A stretch of DNA of 64,000 nucleotides from Alphaproteobacteria bacterium (GTDB lineage Bacteria; Pseudomonadota; Alphaproteobacteria; Micropepsales; Micropepsaceae), in assembly GCA_016124385.1 (NCBI GenBank), contig WGNU01000005.1:186001-250000 (forward strand), given 5' to 3'. The notes under the pieces are model-generated. The model worked only from the letters and a program-made list of their open reading frames with translations, ran no database searches and was not told the origin of the DNA. Positions 55,646 to 62,775 of the stretch are shown piece after piece. The translations under genes and the position numbers were made by a program. Every line of letters begins with the position of its first letter. Position 1 is the stretch's first letter.

Positions 55646-57511
55646 CTAATCCGCCAGCACGAGCGGCGAGGGGAAGACCAGCCGCGCGCGGGTGCCGCGG
55701 GCGGGCGAGCTCTGGATCGTGAACTCCGCGCGGTTGGCCTCCGCGAGCGCTTTGGCGAGCGTGAGGCCGAGCCCCGTTCCCTCGGTCTCTTCCGCGTTGA
55801 CGCGGCCATAGGGCTTGAGCGCGGTTTCGAGCTCCGCCTCGTTCATGCCCGGCCCGTCATCGCTCACCGCAAGCGAGACGCCGCCATCGCTGAGCGTCGT
55901 GGCGGTAACGCAGGTCGACCCCCCCGTCTTCCCGTATTTGATCGCGTTCGAGAGGAGGTTGAGGAGGATTTGCGTGACGCTCCGCCGGTCCGCGACGACG
56001 CGCGGCAGCGCCTCGTCCAGCCGCGATTCGATCGAGATCTGCCGCCGTTCCGCGAGCGGCGCAACGAGCCGCGTCGCCAGCGCGGTCAATTCGTGGAGAT
56101 CGATCCCCTCGAAGCGCAACTCCATGCGCCCCGCTTCGGCTTTCGAGAGATCGAGGATCTCGTTGACGAGGCTGAGCAGCAATTCGCCGCTCGTGTGGAT
56201 GTCACGCGCATACTCCGTATACCGATGATCGCCGAGCGGCCCGAAGCGCGAATCGCGCAGGATCTCCGAGAACCCCAGGATCGCGTTGAGCGGTGTGCGC
56301 AATTCGTGGCTGACGGCGGCGATGAAGGCGGATTTGCGCGCGCTCGCGGCATCCGCGGCTTCGCGTGCGCGGGTGAGTGCGGCGACGGTCTCGTGCGTCG
56401 CGGCCGTATCGCGCAGGATCGCGAGCGACTGGACATCGGGCACCGCCACGCGGCGCACGATGAGGAGCATCGGCGCCGCGCGCTCGGCGAGGGCGACCTC
56501 GCGTCCCTCCTCGAAGCTGCGCGAGAGCCCACGCCCGTTATGGCCATCGAGGAGATCGGAGAGATCGGCGCGGATCGCGGGGGGAAGGAAATCGCCGAGC
56601 CGCGCGCCCGGCGCGGCCGCGGGCAGCAGCCGTTCGGCCGCGCGGTTGCGCGCCTGGATAAGGCCGCCCGGCCCCAGCAGCAGCGCGGGATCGGGCAGCG
56701 CTTCGATCAGCGGCGCGGCCTGGCTGTCGGCGGACGGCCCGCTTTCCATCGCGGGCGTTGCGCTCGGAACGTCGCGCGCATCCTCAGCCGTCGCGCGCGC
56801 AAGGAACGCGCGCTCGTCCGCGACATCGCTCAGCTCAAGGATGATTTGGCCCGCGCCCCGCGCCATGTTGGTGAGCTGCCGCGCGATCACGCGCGTCTCG
56901 CGCGGGCCGACGCGCGAGGCAACCGGGAAGGTTCGCGCGAAATCGCCCAGCCCCATCACCTGCTCGATCAGGTCGGCGACGGTGTAGCCGCAGCCGATCA
57001 GCCGCTCGAGCGCGCGATCGCCCTCGATGCCGTGCGCGCTGTGATAGGCCTCGTTCGCCGCGACGAGCGTGCCGTCGAGCGCGAAGATCGCGGCCGGCTG
57101 GCTGAGCGTCTGGAAGGCCGCGCTCATCGCCTCGCGCGCGGGATCGAGCGGGCTCTCCTCGACGCCGACGACGCGCAATTTGAGGCCCATCCGCCCGTCG
57201 GGCAGGCCCGCCCGCGCGATCTCGGCCGACACGCGCACCGGCACGTCGCCCGGCAAGAGCAGGAATTCCTGCGCCGTGCCATCGGGCCGAAGCCGCCCGG
57301 CGATCTGTGCCAGCGCCTGAACGAAGGGAGCGTTGGCGGCAAACGCCCGCCGCATCAGCTCCAGAACGGATTGCTCGCCGAGGAGGGTGAGGCCCGCCGC
57401 GTTCGCGCCCGCGAAACGCCGCCGCCCGTCGTCCCACAGCAGGACCGGGTCCGTCGCGGCATCGGCAGCCGCGAGTTGGCGCTGCCACTCGGATGCGAAT
57501 CCCTCGGCCAT
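55646..57511 (-). CDS. PAS-domain sensor histidine kinase (PdhS-like)
   Basis: A kinase of 621 residues without a transmembrane helix. The first 370 residues contain two or three PAS-like regions (for example AAFQTLSQPAAIFALDGTLVAANEAY). HisKA follows with the H-box FIAAVSHELRTPLN near residue 400, then N-box QILLNLLSNAIKYGK, DDGPGM and GTGLGLTLAKALAEANRAEF. The cytosolic, multi-PAS layout resembles the DivJ/PleC/PdhS cell-cycle kinases of alphaproteobacteria; assignment to that group is inference. No response regulator is adjacent. Confidence 0.85.
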   Translation of the reverse strand: MAEGFASEWQRQLAAADAATDPVLLWDDGRRRFAGANAAGLTLLGEQSVLELMRRAFAANAPFVQALAQIAGRLRPDGTAQEFLLLPGDVPVRVSAEIARAGLPDGRMGLKLRVVGVEESPLDPAREAMSAAFQTLSQPAAIFALDGTLVAANEAYHSAHGIEGDRALERLIGCGYTVADLIEQVMGLGDFARTFPVASRVGPRETRVIARQLTNMARGAGQIILELSDVADERAFLARATAEDARDVPSATPAMESGPSADSQAAPLIEALPDPALLLGPGGLIQARNRAAERLLPAAAPGARLGDFLPPAIRADLSDLLDGHNGRGLSRSFEEGREVALAERAAPMLLIVRRVAVPDVQSLAILRDTAATHETVAALTRAREAADAASARKSAFIAAVSHELRTPLNAILGFSEILRDSRFGPLGDHRYTEYARDIHTSGELLLSLVNEILDLSKAEAGRMELRFEGIDLHELTALATRLVAPLAERRQISIESRLDEALPRVVADRRSVTQILLNLLSNAIKYGKTGGSTCVTATTLSDGGVSLAVSDDGPGMNEAELETALKPYGRVNAEETEGTGLGLTLAKALAEANRAEFTIQSSPARGTRARLVFPSPLVLAD

Positions 57512-57720
57512 GCGTATGAGATTTAACCGTCCCCGCTGAGCCCGGCAATTTCGATGGTGCAGGGCAATACGTCCATATCAGTAGCGTCTGAGATTTGCGC
57601 CGGGTCAAGATATAGTGTACACAATCCTTCCAGTTGCGCCTGTCGATCGCTGTACGGCGAAAAAGGGGTGGGGCGCGGCCAGGGCGGACATTGTGGCAAC
57701 CCTTTTCAGGGGGCTGACCG

Positions 57721-58305
57721 ATGCCCGTATTGTCGCCGCAGGCCGGACGTCCGGCCATTCGGCTGGAGGCCGCTCCGCGCGAGCCGATCGCTTCCGTCTC
57801 TCACGATCCCCGTTCCCACGAATCGCGCCGCGACGAGGCGGCCCATCCCGACCGCCCGCCCGATCCGGCGGCTGCGCGCCACGCCGCGAACGAGCGCCGG
57901 CGCGCCGCGGCCTTGCGGCTCGCCGCGCTCTCGCGGCCCGAGCGCGAGCGTGGCGGCGAGAAGGAGGCGGCGCCGCCCCCGCACCGCGACCCGCCGCCCC
58001 GCGAATCGCCGCAGCACCCGCCCGTCGCTCACGCCCCACCGCCGTCGCTCTATGAGAAGCCGCGCGCGCTTCCCTGGCCGGCCGCGCGCGCCGATCGCGA
58101 TTGGGCGCTGGTGAGCCTGCTGCTCGTCGATTTCGCCGAGGCCAATCTGCGCCGCGACTTCGAGATGACGCGCGCGCTTCTGACCGCCGGCGATCTCACC
58201 GAAGCGCTCTCCCGTCACGATGCCTATATGGCCGAGACGGAGCGCGCCTTCGCCGAGCAGGCGGTCGAACTGCGCGAGCTGGCGGCAAGGCTCGCGGCGC
58301 GCTGA
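57721..58305 (+). CDS. protein with disordered N-terminus and phasin-like helical C-terminus
   Basis: A protein of 194 residues. Residues 1-120 are Pro/Arg/Glu-rich and probably disordered. Residues 125-194 form an amphipathic helical segment (LLLVDFAEANLRRDFEMTRA, LTEALSRHDAYMAETERAFA) with the spacing of the phasin_2 domain. It could bind storage granules. An 8-bp palindrome GTGTACAC (57615-57622) lies about 100 bp upstream. Competing frames on the other strand are less protein-like. I am moderately sure that it is coding and less sure of the family. Confidence 0.6.
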   Translation: MPVLSPQAGRPAIRLEAAPREPIASVSHDPRSHESRRDEAAHPDRPPDPAAARHAANERRRAAALRLAALSRPERERGGEKEAAPPPHRDPPPRESPQHPPVAHAPPPSLYEKPRALPWPAARADRDWALVSLLLVDFAEANLRRDFEMTRALLTAGDLTEALSRHDAYMAETERAFAEQAVELRELAARLAAR

Positions 58306-58308
58306 ACC

Positions 58309-59451
58309 TCACGCCCCCTGGTTCGGGGCGATGAGATATTTCTCGCCCGTCGCGCGGCGGTTATAGGCGCGAACGATGTCCGGCTGCAGCGCCTCGCTGA
58401 GCGAGATCACGCGGCTGTAGTGACTGGCGAAGGTCGTCTTCAATTCATCCGCCACGCGCTGGCGGAGCTTCATCATCGCCTCCATGCCGATCGTCATGAG
58501 GAAGGGCGTCAGCAGCCACCCGCCGACGCCCCACGCGAGGCCGAAGCTGCGCGTCAGTTCCGTCGGCCCCGTGTCGAGGCTGCCATAGATATAGACCTGC
58601 TTGTGGACGCTCGATCCGTAGCGGCTATAGGCGCTGCCCCGGCTTGCCGCCGCCTCGATGGCGGTGAGGATCTGGCTCGCGAGCTTGCCGCCGCCGATCG
58701 CGTCGAACCCGAGCGTCGCGCCCGTGTCGGCGACCGCCGCGTTGAGATCGGCGAGGAACGAGGGCGAGGAACTGTCGCAGATGATGCTCGCGCCCTGCTT
58801 TTTGAGGATCTCCGCCTGCGCCGGACTGCGCACGATATTGACGAGCGGCACGCCTTCCTTGGCGCACAGCCGCGCCAGCATCTGCCCGAGATTGGAGGCC
58901 GCCGCCGTGTGGACGAGCGCCGTGTGCCCTTCCATCCGCATCGTCTCGACCATGCCGAGCGCCGTCATCGGGTTGACGAAGCTCGACGCCGCGTCCGCCG
59001 GCGCCGTGCCGGGCGCGAGCACCAGGAGATCGCGCGCCTTCGCGAGCGTGTATTGGCCGTACATCGCGCCGTTGACGAGCGCGACGGTGCGGCCCATCAG
59101 CGCCTGCGCCTCCGCGGACTTGCCGGCCGCGACGACGATGCCCGCGCCCTCGTTGCCGCAGGGCAGCTTCTGGCCGACGCGCCGCGCGAGGAACCCCATC
59201 GCGGCCTGCGGCACCGGCGCGCGGTAGAGAAGGCTGTCGCCGGAGCCCGTCACCTCGCCCTTCGAGGCATCGGCGGGGCCGACCAATAATCCGAGGTCGG
59301 ACGGATTGATCGGCGTTGCCTCGATGCGGATCAGCACTTCGTCCTCGCCCGGCTGCTTCACGGGCTCGCGCGCGAGCGAGATTTCCAACTGCCCGCCTTC
59401 CGTGATGAGCGTGCGCAGGTGAAGCGAGGTCGATGGAATCGCGCTGGCCAT
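58309..59451 (-). CDS. zinc-type alcohol dehydrogenase-like/quinone oxidoreductase (MDR superfamily)
   Basis: An MDR-fold oxidoreductase of 380 residues. The GroES-like N-terminal half has VLIRIEATPINPSDLGLL and CGNEGAGIVVAAG. The cofactor domain (ALVHTAAASNLGQMLARLC) lacks the usual GxGxxG and has AASNLG instead, as in quinone-oxidoreductase/crotonyl-CoA-like groups. No structural or catalytic zinc-ligand set is evident. It is co-directional with the epoxide-hydrolase-like gene upstream; the substrate is unknown. Confidence 0.82.
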   Translation of the reverse strand: MASAIPSTSLHLRTLITEGGQLEISLAREPVKQPGEDEVLIRIEATPINPSDLGLLVGPADASKGEVTGSGDSLLYRAPVPQAAMGFLARRVGQKLPCGNEGAGIVVAAGKSAEAQALMGRTVALVNGAMYGQYTLAKARDLLVLAPGTAPADAASSFVNPMTALGMVETMRMEGHTALVHTAAASNLGQMLARLCAKEGVPLVNIVRSPAQAEILKKQGASIICDSSSPSFLADLNAAVADTGATLGFDAIGGGKLASQILTAIEAAASRGSAYSRYGSSVHKQVYIYGSLDTGPTELTRSFGLAWGVGGWLLTPFLMTIGMEAMMKLRQRVADELKTTFASHYSRVISLSEALQPDIVRAYNRRATGEKYLIAPNQGA

Positions 59452-59530
59452 GAGTGCCTCCCGGTGGGGCGCGCCGCCCGCGCCCTCTTTGATGAGGGCG
59501 AAAGCCTAGCACAGCGCCGGGAGGCGCGCG

Positions 59531-60460
59531 TCAGGGTAGGTCGGGAACGCCCGCCTCTGGCACCTTCGCGCCGGTGAGCCAGGCCTCCAGCATCGCGTTG
59601 ACCGTCTCGGGCGCTTCCTGCTGCACCCAGTGCGAGACGCGAGGCAGATAGCGCAGCGTCAGATCGCTGACGTAGTTTTCCGTGCCGTAGGTCGTTTCTT
59701 TGCCGAGCGCGGAATCTTCCTCGCCCCAGATCATGAGCGTCGGCGTCTCCACTGTGCCGGGCTGCGGGTTCATGACGGCGCTGCCCGCCCGCATCGCCGC
59801 GCGGTAGTAATTGATCATGGCGGTGAGCGCGCCGGGCTCGGCCGCGGCGCTGCGATAGACCGCGAGCACGGATTGCGGGAACCGGCTCTTGTCGACCGCC
59901 ATGCCGGAGAACGCTTGGCCGATCGCCTGGCCGCCGTTCCGCCGGAACACCCATTCCGGCAGCCAGGGGATCTGGAAGAAGAAGACGTACCAGCTCTTCT
60001 TCAATTGCGCCCAGGTGCGCAGCTCGCGCATCGCGCAGGCCGGATGCGGCACGTTCATGATGACGAGCTTCGCGAGCGGCCGCGCTTTGCGGATCGCGAC
60101 ATGCCACGCGATGATCGCGCCCCAATCATGCGCGATGAGAACGGTCTCCTTCGGCGCATAGTGATCGATGAGCGCCGAGACATCCTCGACCAGTCTGTCG
60201 ATGTGATAGGCGGCAACGCCCTTCGGCCGGCTGGTCCCGCCATAGCCGCGCAGATTGGGCGCGGCGACCTTGTAGCCGAGCGAGACGAGCAGCGGGATCT
60301 GATAGCGCCAGGAATAATTGAGCTCGGGAAAGCCGTGGAGGAGGAGCGCGAGCCGGTCGCCGTCGCCGGCCTCCAGCACTTCGAAGCTAAGGCCGTTCGC
60401 CGCGACATGGCGGGCGGGCGGCAGAACGGGTTCGGGCAGTTTTTCCATGGGAGGGCGCAT
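59531..60460 (-). CDS. alpha/beta hydrolase, epoxide hydrolase-like
   Basis: A hydrolase of 309 residues. Motifs include LLHGFPELNYSWRYQ (oxyanion hole), the nucleophile Asp in AHDWGAIIAW, the acid in IWGEEDSALGKET and the His in VSHWVQQEAPE. Asp, and not Ser, at the elbow points to epoxide hydrolase or haloalkane/fluoroacetate dehalogenase. The His motif with QQEAPE favours epoxide hydrolase. The start could be 60460 or 60448. Confidence 0.85.
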   Translation of the reverse strand: MRPPMEKLPEPVLPPARHVAANGLSFEVLEAGDGDRLALLLHGFPELNYSWRYQIPLLVSLGYKVAAPNLRGYGGTSRPKGVAAYHIDRLVEDVSALIDHYAPKETVLIAHDWGAIIAWHVAIRKARPLAKLVIMNVPHPACAMRELRTWAQLKKSWYVFFFQIPWLPEWVFRRNGGQAIGQAFSGMAVDKSRFPQSVLAVYRSAAAEPGALTAMINYYRAAMRAGSAVMNPQPGTVETPTLMIWGEEDSALGKETTYGTENYVSDLTLRYLPRVSHWVQQEAPETVNAMLEAWLTGAKVPEAGVPDLP

Positions 60461-60552
60461 AATGCCGATGCCCTGGCGAAGCGCAATGGGAGGGGCCGGA
60501 AGCGGCCTTGCGCGCGGCCGCCCGGGCGCCTAATTTCCCGCCCTTCAGCCGG

Positions 60553-60626
60553 GCCGCCTTAGCTCAGTTGGTTAGAGCGCTAGATTGTGGATCTAGAGGT
60601 CCCCCGTTCGATCCGGGGAGGCGGTA
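60553..60626 (+). tRNA. tRNA-His (anticodon GTG), alphaproteobacterial type
   Basis: Acceptor GCCGCCT pairs with AGGCGGT, giving a G1:U72 wobble. The anticodon stem CTAGA/TCTAG carries loop TTGTGGA (GTG). The T arm is CCCCGTTCGATCCGGGG, and CCA is encoded at 60627-60629. The discriminator is A73, where most bacteria have C73 facing G-1. This set (A73, U72) is the known alphaproteobacterial exception. Confidence 0.95.
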
Positions 60627-60816
60627 CCATTCCCTTCAGAGACATACTCGTTAACGGGGTCGCGAGCGACACCCGTTTCCACCTGTGTTGAGGCCGCCGT
60701 TTCCCGGGAATTGACCGTTAGCCGCCGCCGATGCCACGCGCGACCGCGCGCTTTATTTGTTGGCGGGATTGCGCTGTGATGCGGGAAACGCCCCCAACGA
60801 GAACAAAGAAACCGCC

Positions 60817-62571
60817 ATGACCAACGCGCCAGCACGCCCTTCTTCGGACACCCAACCGATCGACGCTGTGATCGTCGGCGCCGGCTTCGCCGGGATGTAC
60901 ATGCTGCACAAACTGCGCGGACTGGGATTCAGCGCGACCGTGCTCGAGGCGGGCAGCGGCGTCGGCGGCACGTGGTATTGGAACCGGTATCCCGGTGCCC
61001 GCGTCGACATTCAGAGCCTTGAATACTGCTTCGGATTCGATGAAGACCTTGAGGCGGAGTGGCGCTGGTCGGAGCGCTATGCGCCGCAGCCCGAATTGCT
61101 GCGCTATGCCAATCACGTCGCCGAGCGTTTCGACCTGAAGCGCGACATTCACTTCCATTCCCGCGTCACGGCCGCGCATTGGGATGAGGCGTCGCAATTC
61201 TGGCAGATCGAAACGGAGGGGGGCGCGCGCTATCGCGGCCGCCATCTGATCTTGGCGACCGGCTGTTTGTCGATTCCGACCGATGTGACCTTTCCCGGCA
61301 TGGAGACGTTCAAGGGTCCGGTCTACCGCACGTCGCGCTGGCCGCATGAGGGCGTGGATTTCTCGGGCATGCGGGTCGCGATCATCGGCACGGGGTCTTC
61401 CGCGATCCAGTCGATCCCCGTGATCGCCGAACAGGCGGCGCATCTGACGGTGTTCCAGCGGACGCCCAACTACTCGATGCCGGCCCATAATGGCCCGATC
61501 CCGCAGGCTGACTTGGAGGCCTGGGCCAAGGATCCGCGCGCCTATCGCGCCGCGTCGAAGGACACGATCGGCGGCTTCCAGAACGAGGCCAACACGACGA
61601 CGCTCGCAACCGAGACAGCGCCGGAAGAGGTTCGCGCCGAGCTCGAGCGCCGCTGGGCGTGGGGCGGCTTCCGCATCCTCGGCGCCTTTGCCGACACCGG
61701 TATCGATCCGGCCGCCAACCGCATCATTCAGGAATTCGTCGCGGAGAAGATCCGGGAGCAGGTTGCCGACCCGGCCGTCGCGGATCTGCTGACGCCGAAG
61801 GATCATCCCTTCGGCACGAAGCGCCCCTGTGTCGACACCGGCTACTACGCGACGTTCAACCGGCCCAACGTGTCGCTGGTGGATTTGCGCGCCGATCCCA
61901 TCGTCGGCTTCACGCCGGCCGGCATCTCGACCCAAGCGAACGACTACGCGTTCGACGCCGTCGTGCTTGCGACGGGTTTCGACGCGATGACCGGCGCGAT
62001 CGACCGGATCGATCTGCGCGGCGTCGGCGGCCGCCGGATCAAGGATCATTGGGCCGAGGGGCCGCGCACCTATCTGGGGCTGATGGTCGCCGGATTTCCG
62101 AACCTATTCACGATCACCGGGCCGGGCAGCCCGTCGGTCTTGACGAACATGATCAATTCCATCGAGCAGCACGTGGAGTGGATCGCCGATTGCCTGGTGT
62201 CGCTGAACCAGCGTCAACAGACGAGCATCGAGGCGAGCGAGGAGGCCGAAGCCGCCTGGTGCCGGCATGTCGCCGAAGCGGTGACGCCGACACTGATGCC
62301 GCAGGCGAACAGCTGGTACATGGGCGCGAACGTTCCCGGCAAGCCGCGCATGTTCATGCCCTATGCGGGCGGCCTCAACACCTACACGGAAATCTGCCGC
62401 CAGGTCGCCGCCAAGGATTACGAGGGCTTCGTCATCCGCAAGGGCGACCGCGTGCTCTCGGAATCGCGCGTCTTCACCTCCCATCCGCCGATGCCGGAGA
62501 TCCCGGAAAAACTGATGCCGATCGTCGTCGAGCGTCTGACCGCTGCGGGCCTGATGCCGGCGGCGCAGTAG
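60817..62571 (+). CDS. flavin-dependent monooxygenase, Baeyer-Villiger (CHMO-like) family, atypical fingerprint
   Basis: A class B flavoprotein monooxygenase of 584 residues. The FAD site is VIVGAGFAGMYML near residue 30, followed by GGTWYWNRYPGARVD, typical of cyclohexanone-monooxygenase-like enzymes. The NADPH site is VAIIGTGSSAIQ. The family fingerprint FxGxxxHxxxWP reads FKGPVYRTSRWP here: Arg (CGC) replaces the signature His. The closing motif VLATGFDAMTG is intact. It probably oxygenates ketones or related carbonyls, but activity is uncertain. ATG 60817 is preferred over 60757. Confidence 0.87.
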   Translation: MTNAPARPSSDTQPIDAVIVGAGFAGMYMLHKLRGLGFSATVLEAGSGVGGTWYWNRYPGARVDIQSLEYCFGFDEDLEAEWRWSERYAPQPELLRYANHVAERFDLKRDIHFHSRVTAAHWDEASQFWQIETEGGARYRGRHLILATGCLSIPTDVTFPGMETFKGPVYRTSRWPHEGVDFSGMRVAIIGTGSSAIQSIPVIAEQAAHLTVFQRTPNYSMPAHNGPIPQADLEAWAKDPRAYRAASKDTIGGFQNEANTTTLATETAPEEVRAELERRWAWGGFRILGAFADTGIDPAANRIIQEFVAEKIREQVADPAVADLLTPKDHPFGTKRPCVDTGYYATFNRPNVSLVDLRADPIVGFTPAGISTQANDYAFDAVVLATGFDAMTGAIDRIDLRGVGGRRIKDHWAEGPRTYLGLMVAGFPNLFTITGPGSPSVLTNMINSIEQHVEWIADCLVSLNQRQQTSIEASEEAEAAWCRHVAEAVTPTLMPQANSWYMGANVPGKPRMFMPYAGGLNTYTEICRQVAAKDYEGFVIRKGDRVLSESRVFTSHPPMPEIPEKLMPIVVERLTAAGLMPAAQ

Positions 62572-62597
62572 CTCCGGCTCGCCCGCCACGGGTTGGA

Positions 62598-62654
62598 CCG
62601 CCCATTCGGGGGCGGGGCCTCATCCCGCGAGCATCGGCGGACGCCGTCCGCCGA
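62598..62654 (+). terminator. hairpins after the monooxygenase gene
   Basis: Two stems lie just after the stop: CCGCCC/GGGCGG (62598-62615) and a 9-bp perfect stem TCGGCGGAC/GTCCGCCGA with a 3-nt loop (62634-62654). Neither has a T-run, so termination is plausible but not certain. Confidence 0.4.
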
Positions 62655-62704
62655 GGTCGAAAACTAAGGGCGGCAGGCGGCTTCAAGATTGAAAAGTCCC
62701 CTCT

Positions 62705-62734
62705 AGTGTGAGGACGAAATTTTTCTGTCACACT
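62705..62734. promoter_or_regulatory. inverted repeat upstream of the glutaminase gene
   Basis: AGTGTGA (62705-62711) and TCACACT (62728-62734) are perfect inverted arms separated by 16 bp with an AT-rich centre (AAATTTTT). They lie 42 bp before the start codon. The arms resemble CRP half-sites but the spacing is wrong for CRP, so the binding factor is unknown. Confidence 0.35.
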
Positions 62735-62775
62735 TCGCCGGGCGAGCGTAATCGGCGGCGGGTTTTCGGGGGGCG

